The notes: generated from the sequence alone by a model not told the origin. A DNA stretch of 64,000 nt from an uncultured Trichococcus sp. (GCF_963667775.1 NZ_OY764015.1:1691168-1755167); one strand, 5' to 3'. Positions 33,162-41,466 are shown, counted from the stretch's first letter. Made by a program: numbers and translations.

Positions 33162-33815
33162 ATGAACAGTAAAAATAAACTATACGCTTCGGTCACCTTA
33201 TTGAGTCTGTTGCTGTTGGTCGGTTGTGCGGCGGATGACGATACCGCTTCAAGCGACTCTTCAGCGGTCAGATCATCCGAAATGGTCGAAAGCAGTTCAG
33301 AAGCAACCAGCATGGAAGAATCTGAATCCCTTACCGGAGAGATACAAGAAAGTGACATTGCGGAATCTGAAGCTGCCTCAACAGTGAATGGCTATGGTGC
33401 AGTCGGCGCCTTGGCGGACAATGATCTGACGATGGAAGAGATGTTCACGTACGCCATCCAGGATGAACACTTGGCCCACGGAGAATACGCCTACACATTG
33501 GCGAGTTTCGGAGACCAAGCCCCGTTCAATAATATCGTCTCCTCGGAAGCCCAGCACATTGCCGAAATGACTGTTCTGTTCGAGAAATATGGACTGACGG
33601 TTCCTGCCGACGAATCGGCCGATCATCTTCATCCGGTAGCGGATGTCAAGGAAGCCCTTGAGACTTGTGTCGCAGGAGAAGTGGACAATATCGCGATGTA
33701 CAACAAATTCCTCGAACAGGACATCCCAGATGACGTCCGTGCAACCTTTACGGCTTTGCGTAACGCTTCTGAGGGACATCTGCAGGCGTTCCGAAAGAGC
33801 CTAGAAAAATATTGA
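33162..33815 (+). CDS. DUF2202 ferritin-like lipoprotein
   Basis: The 217-residue protein has a lipoprotein signal (TLLSLLLLVGC, lipobox LVGC at about residue 20), a serine/glutamate-rich linker to about residue 75 and a ferritin-like DUF2202 domain. The domain shows EEMFTYAIQDEHLAHGEYAY, SEAQHIAEMTVLFEKYGL, VAGEVDNIAMYNKFLEQD and NASEGHLQAFRKSLE, four helices with E...H pairs that could bind two metals. It is therefore surface-anchored and may handle iron or peroxide; this is inference. GAAAGGAAG precedes the ATG, and a 220-nt leader separates it from the divergent gene. A hairpin follows. Confidence 0.85.
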   Translation: MNSKNKLYASVTLLSLLLLVGCAADDDTASSDSSAVRSSEMVESSSEATSMEESESLTGEIQESDIAESEAASTVNGYGAVGALADNDLTMEEMFTYAIQDEHLAHGEYAYTLASFGDQAPFNNIVSSEAQHIAEMTVLFEKYGLTVPADESADHLHPVADVKEALETCVAGEVDNIAMYNKFLEQDIPDDVRATFTALRNASEGHLQAFRKSLEKY

Positions 33816-33832
33816 TAAGCAATACTCATCCA

Positions 33833-33864
33833 AGAAGAGGCTGCCTCCAGAGGCAGCCTCTTCT
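33833..33864 (+). terminator. terminator of the DUF2202 gene
   Basis: GAAGAGGCTGCCTC and GAGGCAGCCTCTTC pair almost without a loop; the T tail is weak. Confidence 0.75.
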
Positions 33865-33924
33865 TCGTTGTGCATACGAACGTGGTGCTCTCCGTCCGGA
33901 AGAAAATGGAAAAACATTGCACAG

Positions 33925-34052
33925 CTCCGGTGACGGGTACGCTCACCGGAGGACATCGGTAACCTTCGACTGCAACTACGACGAAGCTGCACTCATCGGA
34001 GTACGCAACAGGAATGGTCCCCGAACTCCGGCGAAGCCTTCGTTCACCGGAG
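33925..34052. repeat. palindrome array, family D (3 units, 50-51-nt pitch)
   Basis: Palindromes begin at 33925 (CTCCGGTGA/TCACCGGAG), 33976 (a degenerate unit ending ACTCATCGGAG) and 34026 (CTCCGGCGAAG/CTTCGTTCACCGGAG), 51 and 50 nt apart. A fourth decayed unit may precede them near 33874. The sequence resembles the family E repeats at 3203 (CCCGGCGAAGG..CACCGGG). It lies between the DUF2202 terminator and the nadA promoter and holds no ORF I can support. Confidence 0.7.
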
Positions 34053-34075
34053 TTAGGCGTCTTTCCACATCTAAT

Positions 34076-34091
34076 AGGTGTCTTGACACCT
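34076..34091. promoter_or_regulatory. probable NiaR operator of nadABC
   Basis: AGGTGTC-TT-GACACCT is a perfect palindrome with a 2-nt centre. It matches my recollection of the GTGTCWWGACAC core recognised by the niacin-responsive repressor NiaR (YrxA) in Firmicutes. It covers the -35 box of the nadA promoter, the expected place for a repressor. The niaR gene is not in the window. Confidence 0.75.
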
Positions 34092-34111
34092 GTAAAGTTA
34101 CGTGATATAGT
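34083..34111 (+). promoter_or_regulatory. promoter of nadABC
   Basis: TTGACA at 34083-34088 and TATAGT at 34106-34111 are 17 nt apart. The predicted transcript starts about 30 nt before the nadA start codon. Confidence 0.85.
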
Positions 34112-34149
34112 CATTTTCATTAAACTATCACAAAAAAGGGGAAGCAACT

Positions 34150-35079
34150 ATGGATGAACTTACGGAAAGAATATTGCAGCTGAAAGCAGAAAAAGATGCC
34201 GTCATTCTCGCACACTACTACGTTCCTGGAGACGTTCAAGATATCGCAGATTTTATCGGGGATTCGTACTATTTGAGCAAAATTGCAGCACAGGTCACGG
34301 AAAAAGTGATTGTTTTCTGCGGCGTCGCCTTCATGGGCGAAAGCGCGAAGATGCTGAATCCGGATAAAGTCGTCCTGATGCCCGATCTGAAGGCGGATTG
34401 TCCGATGGCACACATGGTCAAGATCCGCGACATCCAGAAAATCCGTGAAACTTACGAAGACGTGGCTGTCGTCTGCTACATCAACTCCACTGCTGAAATC
34501 AAAGCCCATGCCGATGTCTGTGTCACTTCGTCGAATGCGAAAAATGTCATCGCCGCCCTTCCCAATCGTCATATCTATTTCATTCCCGACGAGCACCTGG
34601 GCAGACATATTTCCCATCAGCTTCCCGAGAAAACGTTCCTCTTCAATGACGGCTACTGCCCGATCCACACCAGCATCCGCGTTGTCGATGTCCTGAAGAT
34701 GAAACACGACCTTCCGCAAGCCGAAATCTTGGCGCATCCGGAATGCAAAGAGGAGATCCTTGATTTAGCGGACTTCGTCGGCAGCACATCGGACCTCGTC
34801 GCTTACGCCGAAAAGAGCCCATCCGAAGATTTCATCATCTGCACGGAAGTCGGCGTCATCCATGACATGGAAAAACGTTCGCCGGACAAGAGATTCCATG
34901 CCCCTTCCGTTGGCCAGGTCTGCCCCGACATGAAGCTGAACACCGTGGAGAAGATCATCAACGCTCTGGAAACGTTCGAACCTGCCGTGGAAATGGATGA
35001 ATCATTGCGTTTCAATGGACTGCAGCCGCTGGAACGGATGATGAAATTGGCCGAGGTGAAGACCCATGCAAAACTATGA
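34150..35079 (+). CDS. nadA: quinolinate synthase
   Basis: NadA condenses iminoaspartate with dihydroxyacetone phosphate to quinolinate using a 4Fe-4S cluster. The 309-residue protein has the family start DAVILAHYYVPGDVQDIADFIGDSYYLS, VFCGVAFMGESAKMLNPDKVVLMPDLKADCPMA, HPECKEEI and VGQVCPDMK. The cysteines in the last three motifs are the likely cluster ligands. The length is typical for the short NadA type. A ribosome site (AAAGGGG) precedes the ATG. The nadB start lies inside its end (14-nt overlap). Confidence 0.97.
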   Translation: MDELTERILQLKAEKDAVILAHYYVPGDVQDIADFIGDSYYLSKIAAQVTEKVIVFCGVAFMGESAKMLNPDKVVLMPDLKADCPMAHMVKIRDIQKIRETYEDVAVVCYINSTAEIKAHADVCVTSSNAKNVIAALPNRHIYFIPDEHLGRHISHQLPEKTFLFNDGYCPIHTSIRVVDVLKMKHDLPQAEILAHPECKEEILDLADFVGSTSDLVAYAEKSPSEDFIICTEVGVIHDMEKRSPDKRFHAPSVGQVCPDMKLNTVEKIINALETFEPAVEMDESLRFNGLQPLERMMKLAEVKTHAKL

Positions 35080-36346
35080 TGTTCTTATCATCGGAACGGG
35101 TGTAGCCGGACTTTTTGCGGCGCTCAATCTCGACAGTAATAAAAACATTCTGATCGTCACCAAAGGAAATTGGGAAGAGAATGATTCATTCCTTGCCCAA
35201 GGCGGCATCTGTGTTCAGCGCGACGAGACGGATTTTGAGCCTTTTATGGAGGACACGTTGCGTGCCGGCCATTACGAAAACAACGAAGCGGCAGTCGCAA
35301 TCATGATCAATCAATCACAAGAAATCATTGACGATCTGATCGATTTGGGCGTTGCCTTCGACCAAAAGGGAGACGGCTTCTCCTACACCAAAGAAGGCGC
35401 CCACTCCCGAGCCCGGATTCTGCACTGCAAAGATATGACCGGCAAGGAAATCAACAGCAAACTGATCGCTCGGGTGAAAGAGCTGAAAAATGTGAGCATC
35501 CTGGAAAACAGCACGCTAGTCGATCTTTTGGTTGCCGGTAATTGTTGCCACGGCGCGGTGCTCCGCGATCAGTCCGGAAAGTTATCCAACGTTTATGCAC
35601 AGTCCACCCTGCTCGCCACCGGCGGAATCGGTGGACTGTTCAGCAAAACAACCAACTTCGCGCATTTGACAGGCGATGCCATCGCTATCGCGCTGAAGCA
35701 CGGCATCCGTGTCAAGGACTTGAATTATGTCCAGATCCACCCAACTTCGCTCTACACCGGACGGCCAGGGAAAGCTTTCCTGATGTCGGAATCGCTGCGG
35801 GGGGAAGGCGCCATCCTCGTCGATAAGGAGGGTCAGCGTTTCGCTGATGAACTTTTGCCGCGCGACTTGCTTACGAAAGCGATATACGCACAAATGGAAA
35901 AGGACCGCTTGCCCTATGTCCGGATGCTCCTGAAAGGCCACGTGGAGGGATCAATCGCCGAAAGGTTCCCGGGCATCCATGCCCACTGCCTGCAGGAAGG
36001 CTATGATTTGACCGAGGACTACATCCCGGTCGTGCCGGCCCAGCATTACTTCATGGGGGGCATCGAAGTGGACCTGCAGAGTAAAACTTCGTTGGCGAAC
36101 CTATACGCAGCCGGGGAAACGAGCTGCAACGGCGTCCACGGGAAGAACCGTTTGGCGAGCAATTCGCTGTTGGAAAGCTTGGTGTTCAGCAAGCGTGCCG
36201 CTAAAGCAATCGAAGCTGCCTTCCAGCGCACGCTTGCTTATGTTTTTCCCGAACCGGATACCCGTTCCATCGACGCCGGTCTAAAGGAAGCACGCAGAAA
36301 ACTATTGGAAGAAATCGGACTCGAGGAGGAAGCTCATGCAAAGTAA
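35066..36346 (+). CDS. nadB: L-aspartate oxidase
   Basis: NadB oxidises L-aspartate to iminoaspartate with FAD, supplying NadA. The 426-residue protein has the FAD motif VLIIGTGVAGLFAAL at 5-19, FLAQGGICV, TKEGAHSRARILHCKDMTG, LNYVQIHPTSLY, ESLRGEGAILVD, the HYFMGGI strand and AAGETSCNGVHGKNRLASNSLLE. At this length it lacks most of the C-terminal helical domain of the 530-540-residue Bacillus and E. coli enzymes, a common short form in Firmicutes. It overlaps nadA by 14 nt and nadC by 11 nt. Confidence 0.96.
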   Translation: MQNYDVLIIGTGVAGLFAALNLDSNKNILIVTKGNWEENDSFLAQGGICVQRDETDFEPFMEDTLRAGHYENNEAAVAIMINQSQEIIDDLIDLGVAFDQKGDGFSYTKEGAHSRARILHCKDMTGKEINSKLIARVKELKNVSILENSTLVDLLVAGNCCHGAVLRDQSGKLSNVYAQSTLLATGGIGGLFSKTTNFAHLTGDAIAIALKHGIRVKDLNYVQIHPTSLYTGRPGKAFLMSESLRGEGAILVDKEGQRFADELLPRDLLTKAIYAQMEKDRLPYVRMLLKGHVEGSIAERFPGIHAHCLQEGYDLTEDYIPVVPAQHYFMGGIEVDLQSKTSLANLYAAGETSCNGVHGKNRLASNSLLESLVFSKRAAKAIEAAFQRTLAYVFPEPDTRSIDAGLKEARRKLLEEIGLEEEAHAK

Positions 36347-37172
36347 TAGCGATCGTCTGCTTTTGGCGGCGCTGCAGGAAGATATCCCTACTGAGGATAT
36401 CTCAATCAACGCCATCATCACAAGTTACACGAAAGGCCGGGCCGAGCTGTTGTGCAAACAGGACGGCATCATTGCGGGGCTGGATGTTTTTGCCAGGACC
36501 TTCGCCCTCCTCGATGATAAGACCGAAGTGTTTTTCCATTGCCAGGACGGCGATTATGTCCAAAGCGGAGAACTTTTGGCCGAGGTGGTTGGTGATATCC
36601 GTGTCATCCTGACCGGTGAACGCACCGCCCTGAATTATCTCCAGCGCATGAGCGGCATCGCCACGCATACCCGCAAAATCGTAGACTTGCTTGAAGGTAG
36701 CGGCATCACGCTGCTGGACACGCGCAAAACGACACCGAACAATCGGATTTTCGAGAAGTATGCCGTGAAGGTCGGCGGCGGCCGTAATCACCGCTTCAGC
36801 CTGTCCGACGGTGTTATGCTGAAGGACAATCACATCGCTGCGGCAGGCGGCATCAAACAGGCGGTCGCTTTGGCGCGGGAATATGCCTCTTTTGTGCATA
36901 AAATCGAAGTCGAAGTGGAAAACCTGGATATGGTCAAAGAAGCGCTCGAGGCGAGAGCTGACATCATCATGCTGGACAATATGACCCCGGCGGATATGAA
37001 AGAAGCCGTCCGTTTGATTGACGGGCGCGCCTTGGTGGAGTGCTCCGGCAACCTCACTGCTGAGAATATCGCTGCTTTGCGCGATACCGGAGTGGATTAC
37101 CTTTCATCAGGCGCCCTGACCCACTCTTCCGCGATTCTTGATCTGTCGTTGAAGAACTTGGAACGGATCTGA
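36336..37172 (+). CDS. nadC: nicotinate-nucleotide pyrophosphorylase (carboxylating)
   Basis: NadC converts quinolinate and PRPP to nicotinate mononucleotide, completing the de novo branch of NAD synthesis. The 278-residue protein shows GERTALNYLQRMSGIAT, LLDTRKTTP, KVGGGRNHRFSLSDGVMLKDNH (substrate-binding R, H, K residues), EVEVENLDM, DIIMLDNM and the final VDYLSSGALTHS, all in family order. It is the last gene of the operon, starting inside nadB; a long hairpin follows. Confidence 0.97.
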   Translation: MQSNSDRLLLAALQEDIPTEDISINAIITSYTKGRAELLCKQDGIIAGLDVFARTFALLDDKTEVFFHCQDGDYVQSGELLAEVVGDIRVILTGERTALNYLQRMSGIATHTRKIVDLLEGSGITLLDTRKTTPNNRIFEKYAVKVGGGRNHRFSLSDGVMLKDNHIAAAGGIKQAVALAREYASFVHKIEVEVENLDMVKEALEARADIIMLDNMTPADMKEAVRLIDGRALVECSGNLTAENIAALRDTGVDYLSSGALTHSSAILDLSLKNLERI

Positions 37173-37199
37173 CGGAAAGTTATTCCCAATAAAACGCAG

Positions 37200-37249
37200 A
37201 TAAGCTGTGGAAAAGCCATTAATAATGGTTTTCCACAGCTTATTTTTTT
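37200..37249 (+). terminator. terminator of nadABC
   Basis: ATAAGCTGTGGAAAACCATT-type arms (AAGCTGTGGAAAA and TTTTCCACAGCTT) form a long stem followed by seven T residues. Confidence 0.9.
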
Positions 37250-37290
37250 CGTTATCCATAAACAAAATGATTTTGAGTCCAGTGACATTT

Positions 37291-37884
37291 TCAGAAACTG
37301 ATGATCGGTTTCTTGAACAGGCCGTCGATCAGAGCATGAAGCAAAGTCAGCGGCAGATAGACGATGATGCTCAGCATCATCGTAATTTCATACAACAGAC
37401 TGCTCTTTTTGACCGGTTTGCCTTTCAATCGGCTAGCGAAGGCACTGATTGCGATCCCATGCGCATTGCCGACCATGATGGCCCGGATGGCACCCAAAAT
37501 CCCTTTGGCCTTGTCTTCTCCATAAAGAGCGACGATCCGATCCCAGGATTCTTCGGTCGGATAGCCTCTCCGGTCGGCATAATGTTGGGCGAAAAGATAC
37601 GCCGGCATTTCCTCGACAGGGATTTCGTCAGCGGATCCGGCCAACAATTGCTTGATTTCTTCCGCAGCCATCCCTTGCTCGAGTGCCATCTTCGTGTGGG
37701 CATAGGAACAGACTTCGCAGCCGTTGACTTCCGTCACGCCAAGCATGATCCTTTCGATGAATTCCGGACTCAATTCTTTTTTCTTTTTGGCCTTGATCAT
37801 GTATTTCATTGTGCGGATTCCCTCGTACAGTATCGTATAAAATTCCCGCACCGAGTATATTTTCTTGTAGAATTCTTGTGCCAT
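37291..37884 (-). CDS. AhpD-like carboxymuconolactone decarboxylase family protein
   Basis: This 197-residue protein has an AhpD/CMD core with the redox motif EVNGCEVCSYAHTKMALEQGM, the CxxC and histidine of alkylhydroperoxidase-like proteins. The C-terminal third is more hydrophobic (EITMMLSIIVYLPLTLLHALIDGL), which suggests one membrane-associated helix, unusual for AhpD. The ATG at 37884 has AAAGGAG upstream; the frame begins at 37932 without a site. A role in peroxide defence is possible, but no AhpC is nearby. Confidence 0.8.
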   Translation of the reverse strand: MAQEFYKKIYSVREFYTILYEGIRTMKYMIKAKKKKELSPEFIERIMLGVTEVNGCEVCSYAHTKMALEQGMAAEEIKQLLAGSADEIPVEEMPAYLFAQHYADRRGYPTEESWDRIVALYGEDKAKGILGAIRAIMVGNAHGIAISAFASRLKGKPVKKSSLLYEITMMLSIIVYLPLTLLHALIDGLFKKPIISF

Positions 37885-37977
37885 GGTTATCTCCTTTATT
37901 CTGTACTTATTCGCCAGATTTACCAAACCCATTATACCCCCATAGGTATAAATAGTAAAGAATCCAATTTGGCTGAC

Positions 37978-38226
37978 CTATCCATTCTTCCAGTTCCACC
38001 ACTTCAATTTTTCCGGATCTGGATTCGGTTCGGTCGCATAATAGACGGCGCAGCGGAACGTGTACAGTACGCAGGGATCTTGCCGCTGACCGGTTATGAT
38101 GTTCAATCGCTCATAGAGTTCCTGCGGATCCTTGTCGCGCAAGTCAGCGATTTTATTTATGCCCAACTGTCTCAACGTTGCCGCCATCTTCGGCCCTATG
38201 CCGGGAATTTGCTGCAGTTCTTTCAT
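37978..38226 (-). CDS. helix-hairpin-helix protein, Cdd1-like
   Basis: The 82-residue protein starts with a helix-hairpin-helix motif (LQQIPGIGPKMAATLRQLGI, residues 4-23), a DNA-binding fold. It continues with DLRDKDPQELYERLNIITGQRQDPCVLYTFRCAVYYAT, the pattern of the Pathogenicity locus/Cdd1 family. The end NPDPEKLKWWNWKNG is also family-like. The role is unknown, with DNA binding likely. It lies 94 nt upstream of the AhpD-like gene. Confidence 0.85.
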   Translation of the reverse strand: MKELQQIPGIGPKMAATLRQLGINKIADLRDKDPQELYERLNIITGQRQDPCVLYTFRCAVYYATEPNPDPEKLKWWNWKNG

Positions 38227-38320
38227 CTGATTTCCCCTCGCTTTGCTTCATTATTCTTCAGCATCATTGTATTCCTTGTCGCCGGCGATTGCCAATAATG
38301 GCATTCTTGGCTGACGACGC

Positions 38321-38379
38321 AAAAAACGGACAGGTTGGGCATCCATCAGAAGCTTTCTGGTGGACGCCCAACCTGTCCG
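38321..38379 (-). terminator. terminator of the heliorhodopsin operon
   Basis: CGGACAGGTTGGGC and GCCCAACCTGTCCG, extended inward by TCCA/TGGA and CAGAA/TTCTG, make a stem of more than 20 bp. Six T residues follow on the minus strand. It is the first terminator after the heliorhodopsin gene, though 140 nt beyond its stop. Confidence 0.85.
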
Positions 38380-38521
38380 GCTGTAGCATGATCATTCGAG
38401 TGCGGGCAACACAGAAACCAGTCGCCTTCCCTCTACACTTTCAATATACGCTTCTTTTGTAAACTGTAGCGAAAAATAGTGTATTATTTTTGTAAAGGAA
38501 GGCCCCTAAAGATAAGCTTCA

Positions 38522-39313
38522 TTATGGCTGCATCGCCCCGAAAAGCACAAGCCAGGCAAGGATCGATTTCGCAACCAGACTGAGCACGATATAGACCCGC
38601 TCCCCGTAGAGGTAATCCGCCCATTTCCCGACTTTCTTGTACTGCAGAATCATGTTGATCGGGAAAGTGTTGAAAGCAACGAAATAAGTGCCGACGATTG
38701 CCCAGACAAACCAAGGCACTTCGCCGAAATTGCCGGTCCCGAACATGTAGAGCAGGATAGCGATCCATGGCGCAACACCGGCAATCGAGCCCCAAATGAA
38801 CGGTCCCCACTCAATGTTGTCTTTTGAGCGGCCCACATTCAACTGTTCCATCACAAGCCCGAAAAGATTCATGGTGGCGTTGACGATGAAGATCAGAATC
38901 AGCGAAGCGATATCGTAGATGCCGAACAGCGTCGCAATCAGGACAATCATGATCGACGAGCTGAGCGCATACTCGAACCAGCGAAATTTATTGATGCCCT
39001 TCGCCAAATCAGCATTATAGATTTCATTAAGCTTTTTCGGAATAGAAACCAAGGCATGCGCGAAGGCGGAAATGAAAAGAAACGAAGCTACCATGAATCC
39101 AAACGGCAACTCAAAAAGGACACGCGAGGCAGTCTCCAACGAGCGCGTTTCGGGATTGAAGGCCAAATAGAATTGGCTGATTTCAGGACTGAACTCGCCG
39201 ATTTTCTGGATGACATTTGTTGCCAAAAACAGCATTGCGACTGCTTGGATCAGGTGGAGTCCACCCATGATCAGATTGAAGCGCCGTAGTTTTTCTGTCG
39301 TGATCTCTTTCAT
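38522..39313 (-). CDS. heliorhodopsin
   Basis: Heliorhodopsins are seven-helix retinal proteins with a topology opposite to type 1 rhodopsins (N-terminus inside) and a slow photocycle; they are thought to act as light sensors or regulators. The 263-residue protein has seven hydrophobic segments. The counterion motif RWFEYALSSS is at 111-120 with E114, NATMNLFGLVMEQ at 145-157, FPINMILQY near 217-225 and the retinal lysine in SLVAKSILAW, K249. Histidines H20 and H86 match the conserved pair near the retinal. AAAGGTAGGT lies before the ATG. It is the third gene of a run with class II photolyase and DUF2238. No retinal-forming oxygenase is seen in the window. Confidence 0.93.
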   Translation of the reverse strand: MKEITTEKLRRFNLIMGGLHLIQAVAMLFLATNVIQKIGEFSPEISQFYLAFNPETRSLETASRVLFELPFGFMVASFLFISAFAHALVSIPKKLNEIYNADLAKGINKFRWFEYALSSSIMIVLIATLFGIYDIASLILIFIVNATMNLFGLVMEQLNVGRSKDNIEWGPFIWGSIAGVAPWIAILLYMFGTGNFGEVPWFVWAIVGTYFVAFNTFPINMILQYKKVGKWADYLYGERVYIVLSLVAKSILAWLVLFGAMQP

Positions 39314-39406
39314 GATGATATACCTACCTTTCTAAAATGACTGGAAAATAATGCCAATTGACCGTTCTCATTCGTTGAATCAAACTGTTCTTCAATCGGA
39401 ATGCCT

Positions 39407-40036
39407 TTAACCATCCCCCATCTGTTCCATTTGGTTGTCGTGAAAGGGGCCGAACACGAACACCGCCAGGCTCGCACCGATCAAGGCCCAAATCATATCC
39501 CAAAGGCTGTCGAAGGCATCCCCCTGCGTCCCCATCACATCATCGGGAGGCACATCCATGATGTTGATGATCGCAAATTCGCTCAGTTCGTAGGCTGCGC
39601 TGAAGCCGAGGCAGGACAGAATGACGATAAGCATCAGCAGTTTGCCTTTCTTGACGTAGCCGCCCCGCAACAAAAATTCCTTGGCCATAAAAGCTGGCAC
39701 GAACCCTTGGGCGAAGTGCCCCACCCTGTCGAAGTAATTGCGCTCCCAAGCGAACTGTTCCTTCAATTGATTGAACAACGGATTCTGGGAGTAAGTGTAG
39801 TGCGCGCCGTACAGCAACAACAAGACATGCAGAAAAGCCATCACGTAGACGAAGGTGCTGAAACGGAATTTCCGGTACGTCCCTACCAGCAACGCTACGA
39901 GCAGTATTGCTGGCGTCATCTGTCCTGTCCAAGCCAGCCTATCCAACGGTTGGATGGCCGAAACAATGTACGCGATGATGAAAAGAACCAAAAGGGCCGT
40001 ATGCAAAGGTTCTGCCTTTTTGCCGTTTCCCACCAT
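39407..40036 (-). CDS. DUF2238 (YjdF-like) membrane protein
   Basis: This 209-residue protein has about six hydrophobic helices and the DUF2238 features HVLLLLYGAHYTYSQNPLFNQLKE, the conserved NYFDRVGHFAQGFVPAFMAKEFLLR and YELSEF..DVMGTQGDAFDSLWDMIWALIGA. Acidic and histidine residues in and near the helices (DRVGHF, YELSE, GDAFDSLWDM) are conserved in the family and could bind metal or a cofactor. The function is unknown. It starts 15 nt after the photolyase stop with AAGGGGG, so it is cotranscribed, and the heliorhodopsin gene follows 93 nt later. Confidence 0.85.
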   Translation of the reverse strand: MVGNGKKAEPLHTALLVLFIIAYIVSAIQPLDRLAWTGQMTPAILLVALLVGTYRKFRFSTFVYVMAFLHVLLLLYGAHYTYSQNPLFNQLKEQFAWERNYFDRVGHFAQGFVPAFMAKEFLLRGGYVKKGKLLMLIVILSCLGFSAAYELSEFAIINIMDVPPDDVMGTQGDAFDSLWDMIWALIGASLAVFVFGPFHDNQMEQMGDG

Positions 40037-40051
40037 CCGTTCCGCCCCCTT

Positions 40052-41422
40052 TTAGTTGCGTTTGCGTGCCCGTTCCGCAACCTGATCCAGATACAGCTGC
40101 ATATCAAACTTGCGCTTCAGGCCTTTGTCGTTCATGAAACGGACATTGCCGAAGATGGCACGTTCTCCCCACGGCCGGTCGTGTTTTCCGAAGCACCAGC
40201 TCACTCCGGCAAACCCGTTCGGATCGCGGCCGTCCAACAAATACTTGTTGTTCAGATAAATCGCTTTGCGATAAGCTTCCTCCGGTGTGCTGCTCCACTC
40301 AAGAATTTTCTTGGCCCAGTACATCCGCATGTACCCATGCATTTTACCGGTCAGGTTCATCTCCAGCTGCGCGGTGTTCCAATAGTCGTCGTGGGTCTTG
40401 GCCGCTTCCAATTCCTCCAAAGAATACAGATATTCGCGTTCATCCGCCAAGTGCTTGTCCAGTGTCTTCTTGGCCCAATCCGGCACGGCTGCATAGGAAT
40501 CGTATTGGTCATTGTAGTAAACGAAATTTACGGCCAGTTCCCGCCTGACGACCAGTTCCTCGAGGAAACTCTGCTGACTTTCGCTGTCCATCCCCATCAG
40601 TCTGCGGTAGATATAGAGCGGTGAAATCTGGCCGAAATGGAGATAAGGACTCAGGTTGGAGGTGAAGGACTCGCCGGGACGGTTCTTCCGTTCGCTGTAT
40701 CCGGCCAATTTATTTTCGATGAAATCCTCCAACAAGCGTTTGGCTTCCCCAGTTCCGCCGATATAGTCCGAAACGCGAGGGACACTGCGGTCGATAGCCA
40801 AACCGGCCAAAGCCTTTTCGGTATCCGAAACATCATAGGCCTCGAACGGAAACTCGAATGCGAGTGATGGATGTTGGCAGACGGTCTCCTCCAATGGCGC
40901 CAAACAATGCGGCAGGATTTTCTTCAGTTTGGAGCGCAAAGTCGCAGCGGAATATTCCTCTTTCGGAGAAGCCAATTCGACCGGGACAACAACGTTGCTT
41001 TCGACCTGGACGACGGCGCATTCGGCACCCTCGGCCAAGGCAGCGCGCCATTGCCGTTCGATCCGCAGATAGCCGCGGTCCACCACCAGTAGGGCCGCCA
41101 ATCCGGAAATTTCCAATGCTCCTTGTTCCGGCGATATTTTCCGGATCAGCATTTGGATACCGCGTTGCTCCAAGGCGGCCTTCGTTTCCTTCAGCCCTTC
41201 CAGCATGAAGGCATAGTGGCGCTCATTGGCTTCCGGAAAACCATCCGTGATCCCGAAGTAGACGACCAGCGGCTTCGCGAGCCGATTGGCCTGGCGGATG
41301 GCGTACTCCAAGGCATGGTTGTACTCCGCCCGCTGCGAACTCTGCATCCAGCAGACGACATACGGCTTCTCCGGCGCTATTTTCTTTTCGTTCAGTTGTT
41401 TGATTCTTTCTTCCAGTATCAT
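40052..41422 (-). CDS. phr: class II deoxyribodipyrimidine photolyase
   Basis: Photolyase splits UV-made cyclobutane pyrimidine dimers with FAD and blue light. The 456-residue protein fits class II: the opening YVVCWMQSSQRAEYNHALEYAIRQAN, NLSPYLHFGQISP, VRRELAVNFVYYNDQYDSY, and the C-terminal GKMHGYMRMYWAKKILEW, LDGRDPNGFAGVSWCFGKHDRPWGERAIFGNVRFM are diagnostic. Class II enzymes occur in animals, plants and scattered bacteria and archaea. GGGGGGAT precedes the ATG. It is the first gene of the run phr, DUF2238, heliorhodopsin. Confidence 0.93.
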   Translation of the reverse strand: MILEERIKQLNEKKIAPEKPYVVCWMQSSQRAEYNHALEYAIRQANRLAKPLVVYFGITDGFPEANERHYAFMLEGLKETKAALEQRGIQMLIRKISPEQGALEISGLAALLVVDRGYLRIERQWRAALAEGAECAVVQVESNVVVPVELASPKEEYSAATLRSKLKKILPHCLAPLEETVCQHPSLAFEFPFEAYDVSDTEKALAGLAIDRSVPRVSDYIGGTGEAKRLLEDFIENKLAGYSERKNRPGESFTSNLSPYLHFGQISPLYIYRRLMGMDSESQQSFLEELVVRRELAVNFVYYNDQYDSYAAVPDWAKKTLDKHLADEREYLYSLEELEAAKTHDDYWNTAQLEMNLTGKMHGYMRMYWAKKILEWSSTPEEAYRKAIYLNNKYLLDGRDPNGFAGVSWCFGKHDRPWGERAIFGNVRFMNDKGLKRKFDMQLYLDQVAERARKRN

Positions 41423-41460
41423 CTTATCCCCCCAATTTGTGAGCGTTTGTTGTTATTCTT

Positions 41461-41466
41461 ATTATA
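41461..41466 (-). promoter_or_regulatory. -10 box of the photolyase operon
   Basis: TATAAT on the minus strand, 38 nt before the start codon. No good -35 sequence lies at the usual distance, so activation may be needed. Confidence 0.45.

Noticed and set aside
39401..40624. 407-codon plus-strand ORF
   Set aside because: It lies opposite the photolyase and DUF2238 genes, has no hydrophobic or family pattern, and its composition mirrors the complementary strand.
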